Below the pieces are notes generated by a model, which was given only the letters and a program-made list of their open reading frames with translations, made no database searches and had not been told where the DNA came from. A program made the translations under genes and the position numbers. Below are positions 17,306-27,100 of a stretch of 64,000 nt of DNA, piece after piece. The stretch covers positions 2,096,001 through 2,160,000 of the forward strand of contig NZ_CP028918.1 in NCBI RefSeq assembly GCF_003060865.1, in the 5' to 3' direction. Position 1 is the first letter of the stretch. Each line of letters opens with the position of its first letter. Source of the DNA: Gemmobacter aquarius. GTDB taxonomy: Bacteria > Pseudomonadota > Alphaproteobacteria > Rhodobacterales > Rhodobacteraceae.

Positions 17306-17836
17306 TCAGAAGCCGAACAGCTTCCACAGCCAGCCGATGATATCGCCGCCGATCTCGCCCGATTTGGGCACCAGATAGGCCCAAAGCAGGCAGCCGGGCA
17401 GGTTCACCAGCTGGAACCGCCAGAATCCCACGCCGGTCATTCCCGCGAACAGGAACACCACCGACCGGAGCGGCCCGAAGAAATGCCCGATGAACACTGC
17501 AGGCAGCCCCCAGCGGCGAAAGGCGTTGGTCGCCCGCTCCACCAGCTGCGGTTCGCGGTTCATCGGCCAGCTTGCGAGGATGCGCGCGCCGTAGCGCTCT
17601 CCCAGCCACCAGCTGACGGTCGATCCGATGACCGCGCCCAGCGCCGCCCCGGCCCAGATCGGAAACATCGACAGCGCGCCGGTCGATACCGTGGCGCCGA
17701 CCGCGACAAGGATCGCGGTCGATGGCACCAGCAGCGACAAAAAGGCCAGCGTCTCGGCGGATGCAAAGACCAAAGCCACCCAGAATGACCATTCCTGATG
17801 CCGTTCGAGAAACTGCACGATTGCGTCGATCGACAT
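17306..17836 (-). CDS. DedA/SNARE-associated family membrane protein
   Basis: 176 residues with four to five membrane segments. The family core GAALGAVIGSTVSWWLGERYG and the later FIGHFFGPLRSVVFLFAGMT (with the conserved R and P) are plain. DedA proteins are inner-membrane flippases or proton-linked transporters for undecaprenyl phosphate and phospholipids. The start is set at the second of two adjacent ATGs after a GGCGGGG. It lies between preT and preA in the same direction, which suggests co-transcription, though a functional tie to pyrimidines is unknown. Confidence 0.85.
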   Translation of the reverse strand: MSIDAIVQFLERHQEWSFWVALVFASAETLAFLSLLVPSTAILVAVGATVSTGALSMFPIWAGAALGAVIGSTVSWWLGERYGARILASWPMNREPQLVERATNAFRRWGLPAVFIGHFFGPLRSVVFLFAGMTGVGFWRFQLVNLPGCLLWAYLVPKSGEIGGDIIGWLWKLFGF

Positions 17837-17920
17837 CATACCCCGCCAAGCTTGTTCCGCACCCATACGGGCCCCTAGATGGGGGCGAAACGCGCCGCTG
17901 TGAAGTGCCGCTCCGCATCG

Positions 17921-19261
17921 TCAGCCCTTTGCCGCCAATGCCGCGTGAATGTCCTCGGCGGCATCGCGCCCCTCGGCCACCGCCGTCACGGTCAGGTCTT
18001 CGCCGCCCGTCGCGCAATCGCCCCCCGCCCAGACGCCCGCCACGCTGGTGCGCCCCGCCCCGGTGGTGGCGATCTTGCCGCCTTGCAGCATCAACCCCTC
18101 GGGCGCACCCGTCAGCGTCTGGCCAATGGCCTTGAACAGCTGGTCCGCCTTCAACCGGAACGTCTCGGGCTTGATCTTCAGCCCCTCGGCGGTTTCCTCG
18201 GTATAGGCGAATTCGACCTCGGCCACCGAACCATTGCCATGCACCGCCACGGGGGCTGCACTATGGATGATCCGCACCCCCACCGCCGTCGCATGCTGCT
18301 GCTCGTAGACCGAGGCGCTCATCTTGCCCTGCCCGCGCCGGTAGACGATGGTCACGTTCTCGGCCCCGAGCAGCTTCGACTGTACGGCCGCATCCACCGC
18401 CGTCATGCCCCCGCCGATCACCACCACATCGCGCCCCACAGGCACCGCCGCCTTGTCGCCCGCCTGCCGCAGCCCCGCGATGAACTCGACCGCGTCCACA
18501 ACATTGCCCCGCTCCTCGCCCGGAGCGCGCAGCGCGTTGACGCCCGCCAACCCGAACCCGAGGAAGACCGCATCGAAATCGCGCTGCAAATCGGCAAGCT
18601 GCATGTCGCGGCCCAAAATCTGGCCGTGATGCAGGGTAATCCCGCCGATCATCAGCAGCCACTCCACCTCGGCTTGCGCGAAATCAGCGACCGCCTTGTA
18701 GGTGGCGATGCCGTATTCGTTCAGCCCGCCCGCCTTGGCCCGCGCATCGAACACGGCTACGTCATGCCCCTTCATCGCCAGCCGGTGCGCGCAGGCCAGA
18801 CCCGCAGGCCCCGCCCCCACCACCGCGACCCGCTTGCCGGTCGCGGCGGCACGGGTAAAGGGATGCACCCCCTTGGCCATCAACCCATCGGTTGCATAGC
18901 GTTGCAACCGCCCGATCTCGACCGGTTTTCCTTCTGCCACCTCGCGCACGCAAACTTCCTCGCACAGCGTCTCGGTCGGGCAGACGCGGGCGCACATACC
19001 CCCCATGATGTTCTGCGACAGGATCGTCCGCGCCGCCGCATCCGGCGTGCCCGTGGCGATCTGGCGGATGAACAGCGGAATGTCGATGCTGGTCGGACAT
19101 GCCGTCATGCAGGGCGCATCGTGGCAGAAATAGCAGCGATCCGCCGCCACCCGCGCCTCGTGCATGTCAAAGGGGGGCGCGTGGTCGCCGAAGTTATCGG
19201 CCAGCGCGGCATGGGGCAGACGGTTCGGCACGACACCGGGGGTCAGCGGGCTGTTGGACAA
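17921..19261 (-). CDS. preT: NAD(P)-dependent oxidoreductase PreT (dihydropyrimidine dehydrogenase small subunit)
   Basis: 446 residues. The N-terminus holds the GltD-like Fe-S region (CYFCHDAPCMTACPTSIDIP, MCARVCPTETLCEEVCVR). FAD binding follows at VAVVGAGPAGLACAHRLA and NAD(P) binding at DVVVIGGGMTAVDAAV. It passes electrons from NADH to PreA. No suitable ATG exists; a TTG at 19261, seven bases after GGGAG, gives the right N-terminus. Divergent from accB. Confidence 0.9.
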   Translation of the reverse strand: MSNSPLTPGVVPNRLPHAALADNFGDHAPPFDMHEARVAADRCYFCHDAPCMTACPTSIDIPLFIRQIATGTPDAAARTILSQNIMGGMCARVCPTETLCEEVCVREVAEGKPVEIGRLQRYATDGLMAKGVHPFTRAAATGKRVAVVGAGPAGLACAHRLAMKGHDVAVFDARAKAGGLNEYGIATYKAVADFAQAEVEWLLMIGGITLHHGQILGRDMQLADLQRDFDAVFLGFGLAGVNALRAPGEERGNVVDAVEFIAGLRQAGDKAAVPVGRDVVVIGGGMTAVDAAVQSKLLGAENVTIVYRRGQGKMSASVYEQQHATAVGVRIIHSAAPVAVHGNGSVAEVEFAYTEETAEGLKIKPETFRLKADQLFKAIGQTLTGAPEGLMLQGGKIATTGAGRTSVAGVWAGGDCATGGEDLTVTAVAEGRDAAEDIHAALAAKG

Positions 19262-19523
19262 GGCAAGGCTCCCTGTTATGTTCTTGTTAGGAAAAAAGCT
19301 GGCACAGGCCGGTTTTTTTATCAAACGGTAAAATAACCTGATCGCAGAATTTTCGCACCCCGGACCTCCGAACACGGTTTGGATGCCGAAAAAACGGGCA
19401 AAGATCGGCGCTTTTCACCAATGGCGGGGTGGCGTATAAGCGCGCGAACCCCGGCATGGCCCTGCGCCTTCCGGCAACGACCGACACCAGACCCAAATGG
19501 CGAAAACGCCAACAGAGGACGGC

Positions 19524-20015
19524 ATGAGCAAACATACCCCCGACGCGGACGTGGCCTTCATCTCGGCACTGGCCGAGCTTCTGAACAAGAACGACCTGAC
19601 CGAGCTTTCCGTCAAACGCGAATATGGCGAAGACGACAGCCTCGAAGTCCGCGTGGTCAAACAGGCCAATATCGTCACGACCTCGGTGGCAGCCCCGGCT
19701 CCTGCCCAGTATTACGCGCCTGCGCCAGCCGCAGCAGCCCCTGCCGCCGCCGCTGCCGCCATCGAAGATCCGGCCCAGCATCCCGGCGCCGTGACCTCGC
19801 CCATGGTCGGCACCGTCTACATGGCCGCCGAACCGGGCGCGACACCCTTCATCACCATCGGTGCCACCGTGACCGAAGGCCAGACCGTCCTCATCATCGA
19901 AGCGATGAAGACGATGAACCACATACCCGCCCCCAAATCAGGCACCGTCAAGCGCATCCTCGTCGATGACGGCGCACCCGTCGAATACGGCGCCCCCCTC
20001 CTGATCATCGAATAA
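19524..20015 (+). CDS. accB: Biotin carboxyl carrier protein of acetyl-CoA carboxylase
   Basis: 163 residues. The C-terminal biotinyl domain contains EAMKTMN, with Lys129 as the biotinylation site, and an Ala/Pro-rich linker (about 66-85) precedes it. An N-terminal helical region (AFISALAELLNKNDLTELSV) is as in other AccB proteins. It carries CO2 between biotin carboxylase and carboxyltransferase for malonyl-CoA formation in fatty acid synthesis. accC starts 13 bases after the stop, forming the usual accBC operon. Confidence 0.97.
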   Translation: MSKHTPDADVAFISALAELLNKNDLTELSVKREYGEDDSLEVRVVKQANIVTTSVAAPAPAQYYAPAPAAAAPAAAAAAIEDPAQHPGAVTSPMVGTVYMAAEPGATPFITIGATVTEGQTVLIIEAMKTMNHIPAPKSGTVKRILVDDGAPVEYGAPLLIIE

Positions 20016-20027
20016 GGGGCGCGCCTG

Positions 20028-21377
20028 ATGTTCGAAAAGATCCTGATCGCCAACCGCGGCGAAATCGCCCTGCGCGTCATCCGCGCCTGTCGGGAAATGG
20101 GGATCAAATCGGTCGCCGTGCATTCCACCGCCGACGCCGACGCGATGCATGTCCGCATGGCCGATGAATCGGTCTGCATCGGCCCCGCCTCCTCGACCCA
20201 CTCCTACCTGAACAAAGCCGCGATCATCTCGGCCTGCGAGATCACGGGCGCCCAGGCCGTCCACCCCGGTTACGGCTTCCTGTCGGAAAACGCCGCCTTC
20301 GCGCAGGCGCTCGAAGACCACGGCATCACCTTCATCGGCCCTTCGGCGGAACACATCCGCATCATGGGCGACAAGATCACCGCCAAGGAAACCGCAGCGG
20401 CCCTCGGCATCCCCGTGGTGCCCGGATCCCCAAGCGGCGTGCCCGACTTTGAAACCGCCATCGGCACCGCAGCCGACATCGGCTTTCCCGTCATCATCAA
20501 GGCCACTGCAGGCGGCGGCGGTCGCGGCATGAAGGTCGCGAAAAACGCCGAAGAACTGGAAGTCGCCTTCCGCACCGCGCGGTCCGAAGCCAAGAACGCC
20601 TTCGGCAACGACGAAGTCTATATCGAGAAATACCTGCAAAAGCCCCGCCATATCGAGATCCAGGTCTTCGGCGACGGCAAGGGCAAGGCCGTGCATCTGG
20701 GCGAACGCGACTGTTCGTTGCAGCGCCGCCACCAAAAGGTGTTCGAAGAAGCCCCCGGCCCCGCGATCACCCCCAAGATGCGCGCCGAAATCGGCACGAT
20801 CTGCGCCGAGGCCGTGGCCAAGATCAACTATATCGGCGCGGGCACCGTCGAATTCCTCTATGAAGACGGCAAGTTCTACTTCATCGAGATGAACACCCGC
20901 CTTCAGGTCGAACACCCCGTGACCGAAGCGATCTTCGGCGTCGACCTCGTGCGCGAACAGATCCGCGTCGCCGCAGGCCTGCCGATGTCGTTCGAGCAGT
21001 CAGACCTCGAAATCAACGGCCACGCGATCGAAGTCCGCATCAACGCCGAAAAGCTGCCGAACTTCGCCCCCTGCCCCGGCAAGGTGCGGGTGTTCCACGC
21101 CCCCGGCGGGCTGGGCGTTCGCATGGATTCGGCACTATATGGCGGCTATTCGATCCCGCCCTATTACGACAGCCTGATCGGCAAGCTGATCGTCCACGGC
21201 CGTGACCGCCCCGAGGCGCTGGCCCGCCTGAAACGGGCCTTGGGCGAGCTTATCGTCGACGGCATCGACACCACGGTGCCGCTGTTCCACGCGCTTCTGG
21301 CCGAACCCGATGTTCAGACCGGCGAATACAACATCCACTGGCTGGAAAAATGGCTCGAACGGCAGTTCGGCGCCTGA
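20028..21377 (+). CDS. accC: Biotin carboxylase subunit of acetyl-CoA carboxylase
   Basis: 449 residues, the standard length. The ATP-grasp fold is evident: glycine-rich loop [12 protein letters not shown], the [10 protein letters not shown] and [20 protein letters not shown] segments, and the catalytic [16 protein letters not shown]. It carboxylates the biotin on AccB using ATP and bicarbonate. Lies directly behind accB and is followed by an intrinsic terminator. Confidence 0.98.
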   Translation: MFEKILIANRGEIALRVIRACREMGIKSVAVHSTADADAMHVRMADESVCIGPASSTHSYLNKAAIISACEITGAQAVHPGYGFLSENAAFAQALEDHGITFIGPSAEHIRIMGDKITAKETAAALGIPVVPGSPSGVPDFETAIGTAADIGFPVIIKATAGGGGRGMKVAKNAEELEVAFRTARSEAKNAFGNDEVYIEKYLQKPRHIEIQVFGDGKGKAVHLGERDCSLQRRHQKVFEEAPGPAITPKMRAEIGTICAEAVAKINYIGAGTVEFLYEDGKFYFIEMNTRLQVEHPVTEAIFGVDLVREQIRVAAGLPMSFEQSDLEINGHAIEVRINAEKLPNFAPCPGKVRVFHAPGGLGVRMDSALYGGYSIPPYYDSLIGKLIVHGRDRPEALARLKRALGELIVDGIDTTVPLFHALLAEPDVQTGEYNIHWLEKWLERQFGA

Positions 21378-21386
21378 ACGCATAAA

Positions 21387-21414
21387 GGGGGCGACCAACC
21401 CGCCCCCATTTTCT
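21387..21414 (+). terminator. Rho-independent terminator after accC
   Basis: GGGGGCG and CGCCCCC arms enclose a 7-base loop and run into ATTTTCT, ten bases past the accC stop. Confidence 0.75.
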
Positions 21415-21417
21415 GTC

Positions 21418-21467
21418 TGCAAATATCCCTGGGGGACTCGGGCATAGCCCGAGGGGGCTGGCCCCCC
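21418..21467. repeat. AAATATCC composite GC-rich repeat, copy 1
   Basis: The segment opens CTGCAAATATCC, continues GGGGGA, then CGGGC-ATA-GCCCG and a GGGGG...CCCCCC stretch. The same arrangement (AAATATCC, GGGGGA, paired GC arms, GGGGG) recurs at 25537-25588, also next to a GATTTTTC hairpin. It looks like an intergenic repeat family with internal palindromes. Confidence 0.6.
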
Positions 21468-21488
21468 AAATTTTTCGCAGAAAAATTT
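21468..21488. repeat. GATTTTTC hairpin repeat, copy 3
   Basis: AAATTTTTC-GCA-GAAAAATTT is a perfect 9-bp stem with a GCA loop, adjoining the composite repeat. Confidence 0.75.
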
Positions 21489-21503
21489 CCCTGCCCCCGG
21501 CAC

Positions 21504-21522
21504 GATTTTTCTGCGAAAAATC
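21504..21522. repeat. GATTTTTC hairpin repeat, copy 4
   Basis: GATTTTTC-TGC-GAAAAATC has the opposite loop orientation to copy 3, 15 bases away. The two copies form an inverted pair just before aat. Confidence 0.75.
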
Positions 21523-21552
21523 CCGCGAACCTTCAAACGACGCGCCCGTCAC

Positions 21553-22233
21553 ATGCCCGACCAGACCATCACGCCCGAACTGCTTTTGCGCGGCTACGCG
21601 GCGGGTATATTTCCGATGGCCCAAGGCCGCGACGATCCCGAAATCCACTGGATCGACCCGCGCCGCCGCGGCATCCTGCCGCTCGACGGCTTCCACATCT
21701 CGCGCTCCCTGCGCCGCACCATCCTGACCTGCGGCTGGACCGTCACCATCGACACCGCCTTTGCCGAAACCCTGCAAGGCTGTGCCGACCGGCCCGAGAC
21801 ATGGATCAACGCGCCGATCTTCGCGCTCTACACCGACCTTCACACCGCAGGCTTCGCCCATTCGCTCGAGGTGTGGGAGGGCCAAACCCTCGTCGGCGGC
21901 GTCTATGGCGTCACCCTCGGGGCGGCCTTCTTCGGAGAATCGATGTTCTCGCGCCGCACCGATGCCAGCAAACTGGCACTCGCCTACGCCGTCCACCGCC
22001 TGCGGGCGGGCGGCTTCAGCCTGTTTGACACCCAGTTCCTGACCCCGCATCTCGCAAGCCTCGGCGGTGTGGAAATCACGCGCTTCGACTACCGCCGCCG
22101 CTTGTCCACGGCGCTCGAGCGGTCCGCCCGCTTCGCACCCGAAGGCTACTGCCCGTCACCCTCGGACGTGGCAGGGCCGTCGACCGGAGCAGGAAGTGCC
22201 GGTGTCACGCAGCGCAGCACCCAGACGTCATAG
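21553..22233 (+). CDS. aat: Leucyl/phenylalanyl-tRNA--protein transferase
   Basis: 226 residues. It adds Leu or Phe from tRNA to N-terminal Arg/Lys of proteins, marking them for ClpAP in the N-end rule. Family motifs are complete: LLRGYAAGIFPMAQ, IHWIDPRRRGILPL, FHISRSLRRT, GGVYGVTLGAAFFGESMFS and FDTQFLTPHLASLGG. The C-terminus overlaps the convergent DUF2155 gene by 88 bases, so the last 29 codons or so are shared; the conserved domain ends before this point. Confidence 0.95.
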   Translation: MPDQTITPELLLRGYAAGIFPMAQGRDDPEIHWIDPRRRGILPLDGFHISRSLRRTILTCGWTVTIDTAFAETLQGCADRPETWINAPIFALYTDLHTAGFAHSLEVWEGQTLVGGVYGVTLGAAFFGESMFSRRTDASKLALAYAVHRLRAGGFSLFDTQFLTPHLASLGGVEITRFDYRRRLSTALERSARFAPEGYCPSPSDVAGPSTGAGSAGVTQRSTQTS

Positions 22234-22550
22234 CGCGGATGATCCAGCGCCGACAGCGCGGGGGATGATGCCACCATCCAGCCATCGAACACCGGCTTTT
22301 CGACGCCCCGGTCGGTGATCGTCAGATGCGCCTCGGCATCCGACGCAGGATTGTCCGCCGGATAACGGCAGGCATCCAGCCGGATCGTCAGTCGTCCGCT
22401 CTGGGCCTCTTGCCCGAGCACCAGTTCGATATCCGCCGTCTCGCCCGTCAGTTTGTCGAGCCAGCGCAACACGCCCGCATCGGCATCGGCATAGGTCTGC
22501 GCCATCGCCGGAAGCGGCAGCGCCAACAGCAGCGCGGCCAGCAGTCTCAT
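22146..22550 (-). CDS. DUF2155 periplasmic protein
   Basis: 134 residues with a clear signal peptide (MRLLAALLLALPLPAMAQ). The DUF2155 core follows (VLRWLDKLTGETADIEL, LDACRYPADNPASDAEAHL, VFDGWMVASSPALSALDHPRYDVWVLRC). The function of this alphaproteobacterial family is unknown. It is coupled to the upstream MlaD gene by a 4-base overlap and runs into the convergent aat gene at its 3' end. Confidence 0.88.
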   Translation of the reverse strand: MRLLAALLLALPLPAMAQTYADADAGVLRWLDKLTGETADIELVLGQEAQSGRLTIRLDACRYPADNPASDAEAHLTITDRGVEKPVFDGWMVASSPALSALDHPRYDVWVLRCVTPALPAPVDGPATSEGDGQ

Positions 22551-23053
22551 GGCGCAACCCCCGCGCCGTCCGCTGCCGTTCCGCCCGCTGCGTCAGGTGC
22601 CGCACCGTCCGACCCGCCACCTGCGAATTTCATCATCAGAGAGATCACCGAAACCGCGCCTTGGGTGTCTTCGATCTCGGCCCCCGCCGCGTAATTCTCG
22701 GGCGATCCACCGGGAACCAGTTCGACGAAATTCCCGCCCAGCAGCCCTTCGGAAGACACCAGCGCCGCTGAATCGTCAGGCAGTTGCACATCGCTTTGCA
22801 CCGACAGCACCGCATCGGCGAAAAAGGTCTGCGGGTTCAGCGCAAGCGCCGTGACGGTGCCGACCTTGACCCCAGCAAGCCTTACATCGGTGCCGACCGT
22901 CACGCCCTCTACCGACCGGAAAGACGCCCGCAAATCATAGCTTGCAGCCGTCCCGCCCGACATGCCGGTAACCTGCCCCGCATAGACCAGAAACGCGACT
23001 GCAGCGGCAAGAACCGCACCGCCCGCCGCAATTTCCGCCTTGGAACCCGCCAT
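22547..23053 (-). CDS. mlaD: MlaD-family lipid-transfer substrate-binding protein
   Basis: 168 residues. An N-terminal membrane anchor (AAGGAVLAAAVAFLVYAG) is followed by one MCE domain (YDLRASFRSVEGVTVGTDVRLAGVKVG, with the SSEGLLGGNFVELVPGG motif). It should sit on the periplasmic side of the inner membrane as the ring of an Mla-type phospholipid transporter. The ATPase and permease are not nearby, which is usual in Rhodobacteraceae, where this gene sits next to NDUFA12. The C-terminal 25 residues are Gly/Ala-rich. Confidence 0.88.
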   Translation of the reverse strand: MAGSKAEIAAGGAVLAAAVAFLVYAGQVTGMSGGTAASYDLRASFRSVEGVTVGTDVRLAGVKVGTVTALALNPQTFFADAVLSVQSDVQLPDDSAALVSSEGLLGGNFVELVPGGSPENYAAGAEIEDTQGAVSVISLMMKFAGGGSDGAAPDAAGGTAADGAGVAP

Positions 23054-23063
23054 GCTCAACGCC

Positions 23064-23438
23064 TCACTCCGGCCGCCACGCCTCGTAATCCTTGCGCGCC
23101 ACCGGTTCGGTCCGGCGGATCGATCCGGGCGGCGCATAGGCCGCCATCGTGCCGGTCAGGTTTTCCTGATGCGGCTTTTCCCATGCCTTGTGCACGAGCG
23201 GAGCCTTGGTCGGTGGTTGGTCCCAGGTGTGGTGCAGCCAGCCGTGCCAGTCAGGCGACACGCGGCTCGCCTCGACCTCACCGTTAAAGATCACCCAGCG
23301 GCGCTTGGCGTCGCGGGTCTCGTAGTAGATGTTGCCCTGTGCATCCTCGCCGACCTTCACACCCTTGCGGGCAGTGAAAAGCTGTGTGCCCAAAGTCTGG
23401 CCATTCCACCACGTCACAAGCCGCTTGAGGAAATCCAT
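23064..23438 (-). CDS. NADH:ubiquinone oxidoreductase accessory subunit, NDUFA12 family
   Basis: 124 residues. It belongs to the NDUFA12/B17.2 family, a supernumerary complex I subunit shared by mitochondria and alphaproteobacteria. The diagnostic core is present: [44 protein letters not shown] and the C-terminal YEAWRPE. It binds the peripheral arm near the quinone site and aids assembly. First gene of a three-gene group with mlaD and DUF2155. Confidence 0.93.
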   Translation of the reverse strand: MDFLKRLVTWWNGQTLGTQLFTARKGVKVGEDAQGNIYYETRDAKRRWVIFNGEVEASRVSPDWHGWLHHTWDQPPTKAPLVHKAWEKPHQENLTGTMAAYAPPGSIRRTEPVARKDYEAWRPE

Positions 23439-23516
23439 AACGCCCTCCGAAAACCGTTGTCCCCATATGGCCGAAAGGCAGGGCAAGGTCCAGAGTGAAG
23501 GCAGCACCGTGCCACG

Positions 23517-25283
23517 TCAGCCACCCTTTGCCGCAGCCCTCGCCGTCCGTTCCACCGCGATCCGCCCCAGCGCAGGCAACATGTCGCCCGCAGTACGGCA
23601 GACCAGCGCGCCCTCGGCGGCAAGGCTGTCGCCCACATCCTGCGGCAAGCTGGTGTTCGACCCCTCGGGGATCTGGTTCAACCGTCCGCCCACCAGAACC
23701 GGCACATCGCAACCCGCCGCCACCAAACCCGCCCGAACCGCGCGGAAATAGGACAAGGCGACGCCGTTATAGGTCGACAGCGCCACCGCGTCAGGCCGCA
23801 GTTCGACAACCATCGCCACCAAGGCCGCCGGCTCGACCGAAACGCCCCCGTCCAGCGCCCCGGCCCCTGCCTGCCGCAACACCTCGTCCACCAGCATCTT
23901 GCCATGTTCGTGAACATCCGTCGTGGCCACAAGCACCCGCAAACCGCGCACCGCCTCGGGCACGATCACCCCCGCCAGCGCCGCCTGCGCCATAGCGGCA
24001 ATCTCCGACAGGATCGTCGCCGCCACAACAGGCACGCGCCCGCCCGCCGCCCGCCCGTCAGGTACTCCCGCCCCGTAGGCAGCCTCGAGCCCGCGCCCCC
24101 CGATCCGACGCAAGCCAAGAAGCATCTCGAATGGATCGCCCGTATCGAAGCCCCCTTCCGCCAGCCCCGCCCGAAGCGATGCGCGAAACCGCCCCGCCCC
24201 TTCGAGCAGCCGCAGCGCCACCGCCTCGACCGCCGCTTCATCCACCATCCCCGCCCAGCCCGCCGATTGCCTGATCAACCGACCCGCGAAAAGCTGCGCC
24301 TCGATCACCTCGGCAATGTCGGGGATACGCTCGTTCTCGGTCACCGGCACCGCGTTGATCGCGTGGCCAGTCGGATGCAACCGTTGCGCCAAAGCATCGA
24401 CCATCAGATAGGACCCCAGGCTCGCCCAATTCTCTGCCACCGTCCCGCGATAGCTGGTCGTGTTGCCGTAAACCATCGTCCCCGGCGCCGCCCCTGCCAT
24501 GGCCATCGCCCGCTGCATCGCCATCCGCACCAGGGGATCGCTGAAATGGTGCCCGTAGGCATGGCCGAGGCTCACGCCGCACAGCGCCGCAATATCCCGC
24601 TCGACCAGAATCATCCCCAAGGCATTGGCCACATCGGTAAATTGCGCGGCAAAGCCATCATCGATGTTGGAATGCACCAGAACAGGCCGCTCCTGAGCCG
24701 AGATCAGCCCGAGGGCGACCAACGTCGCCCGCGTCGCCTCGACATCGTCATCGAACCCCGGAACGCGAAAGGTGAAATACTGCCCGAGGTTCCCGATCGC
24801 CCCGGCCCCCGCCGCCAAAGCCGCCTGCGTATTCTCGACCGCCGCAGGAAATCCCAGCACGAAATCGCCGAAATGTGCAGCCACCGGTGCTGCATTGGCC
24901 AAGCGCACGAAATCTTCGGGCCGCGACAGGATCATTCCGGTCCCGCGCTGCGCCCTGTCGCGCTGCCCCCGAGGCACCGCCATCGACCAGTCGAGGCAAA
25001 GCCCGTAGCGGTCAAGCCGGTAGCCCGCCCGGTCGCACGCCTCCCATATCTCGCGGTATCCCCGTACGGACAGATCCGCGTCCCGCCAGCCGATCTGCGC
25101 GTGCTGCATCACCCGCCTATCGACCATGGCAGCCTGCTTGACGGCAATCTCGGAAGCCACCCCGTAATGCAGCAGAAACGCAGACGCCCCGCCCTGCCAG
25201 TCCCGCGCCAAAACCCGCCCCTCGGCCAGACAGTCCGCGCCTGATGGCAACCCCTCGCCCAAGATCGCCGCCCGTGTGAACAT
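23517..25283 (-). CDS. Cobalamin-binding enzyme: TIM-barrel-like mutase region fused to a B12 domain
   Basis: 588 residues. The C-terminal domain (about 445-588) has the base-off/His-on B12 motif: Asp456, His458 and Gly461 in TTDVHEHGKMLVDEVL, then ALSTYNG and VPVLVGGRLN. Residues 1-430 lack this motif and look like a barrel related to B12-dependent mutases such as glutamate mutase (ASAFLLHYGVASEIAVKQA, YGLCLDWSMAVPRGQRD, HFGDFVLGFPAAVENT, VYGNTTSYRG); I place the family with caution. The start at 25283 follows GGAGG. A palindromic repeat lies just upstream. Its substrate is unknown; no mutase partner or chaperone gene is adjacent. Confidence 0.65.
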   Translation of the reverse strand: MFTRAAILGEGLPSGADCLAEGRVLARDWQGGASAFLLHYGVASEIAVKQAAMVDRRVMQHAQIGWRDADLSVRGYREIWEACDRAGYRLDRYGLCLDWSMAVPRGQRDRAQRGTGMILSRPEDFVRLANAAPVAAHFGDFVLGFPAAVENTQAALAAGAGAIGNLGQYFTFRVPGFDDDVEATRATLVALGLISAQERPVLVHSNIDDGFAAQFTDVANALGMILVERDIAALCGVSLGHAYGHHFSDPLVRMAMQRAMAMAGAAPGTMVYGNTTSYRGTVAENWASLGSYLMVDALAQRLHPTGHAINAVPVTENERIPDIAEVIEAQLFAGRLIRQSAGWAGMVDEAAVEAVALRLLEGAGRFRASLRAGLAEGGFDTGDPFEMLLGLRRIGGRGLEAAYGAGVPDGRAAGGRVPVVAATILSEIAAMAQAALAGVIVPEAVRGLRVLVATTDVHEHGKMLVDEVLRQAGAGALDGGVSVEPAALVAMVVELRPDAVALSTYNGVALSYFRAVRAGLVAAGCDVPVLVGGRLNQIPEGSNTSLPQDVGDSLAAEGALVCRTAGDMLPALGRIAVERTARAAAKGG

Positions 25284-25312
25284 CCCACCCCTCCGCTGCC
25301 CAGCCCGACCCC

Positions 25313-25331
25313 GATTTTTCTGCGAAAAATC
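25313..25331. repeat. GATTTTTC hairpin repeat, copy 5
   Basis: GATTTTTC-TGC-GAAAAATC lies about 30 bases upstream of the start codon of the B12-enzyme gene, inside its probable leader. Confidence 0.75.
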
Positions 25332-25480
25332 CCACTCATCCTGACGCCTCGTCACGGCGCTTCAACCGCACCAGCGACAGACGCCTCCTTCAAAGGAAGA
25401 TTTTCGACCCGAAACGCGCAAACCCGTTGAACGTCGTACCAGATCCCCCGGAGAGGGCCGTCTGCCCTCCCCGGACCCCT

Positions 25481-25550
25481 CCCGAGGATATTTTCGCAAG
25501 CGTGAAAGCGGCAAGGTCGCCCCGTTCACGCTGGCGCAAATATCCTCGGG
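25481..25550. repeat. Long imperfect inverted repeat (26-bp arms)
   Basis: The left arm is 25481-25506 (CCCGAGGATATTTTCGC...) and the right arm 25525-25550 (...GCGCAAATATCCTCGGG), with an 18-bp centre. The right arm continues as the AAATATCC composite repeat, so this looks like two inverted copies of the repeat head. Confidence 0.75.
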
Positions 25551-25588
25551 GGACGAGGCGAAGCCGAGGGGGGCGGAAAGCCCCCTCT
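25537..25588. repeat. AAATATCC composite GC-rich repeat, copy 2
   Basis: Same order of elements as at 21418: CAAATATCC, GGGGGA, paired CGAGGC/GCCGAG arms, then GGGGGGC and CCCCC. It overlaps the long inverted repeat and precedes GATTTTTC hairpin copy 6. Confidence 0.6.
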
Positions 25589-25615
25589 TGGCCGCGCAAA
25601 CCACGGGTCGGGCGT

Positions 25616-25634
25616 GATTTTTCGCAGAAAAATC
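25616..25634. repeat. GATTTTTC hairpin repeat, copy 6
   Basis: GATTTTTC-GCA-GAAAAATC, a perfect 8-bp stem, sits between the composite repeat and the clpX terminator. Confidence 0.75.
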
Positions 25635-25651
25635 GTGCGCACGAACGCAAA

Positions 25652-25675
25652 GGGGCGGACCCTTCGGCCCGCCCC
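25652..25675 (-). terminator. Terminator-like hairpin after clpX
   Basis: Read on the minus strand, GGGGCGGGCC and GGTCCGCCCC pair (one G:T) around a GAAG loop and run into CTTTG. It lies 26 bases beyond the clpX stop. Confidence 0.6.
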
Positions 25676-25700
25676 CTCGTTCCTCACCGCAACATGGCGG

Positions 25701-26969
<1,269 letters not shown>

Positions 26970-27100
26970 CGTTTTCCTCTGCGTCCGCGACCCTTTGGGG
27001 CCGCTTTCCCGATCCACTTGCAGGAAAGTCTAGGCCAAGCCCATCCCCCCCACAATGCCAAATCGCCCCCCCTCCGGCATGGCCGGCGGGGGCGGCACAC

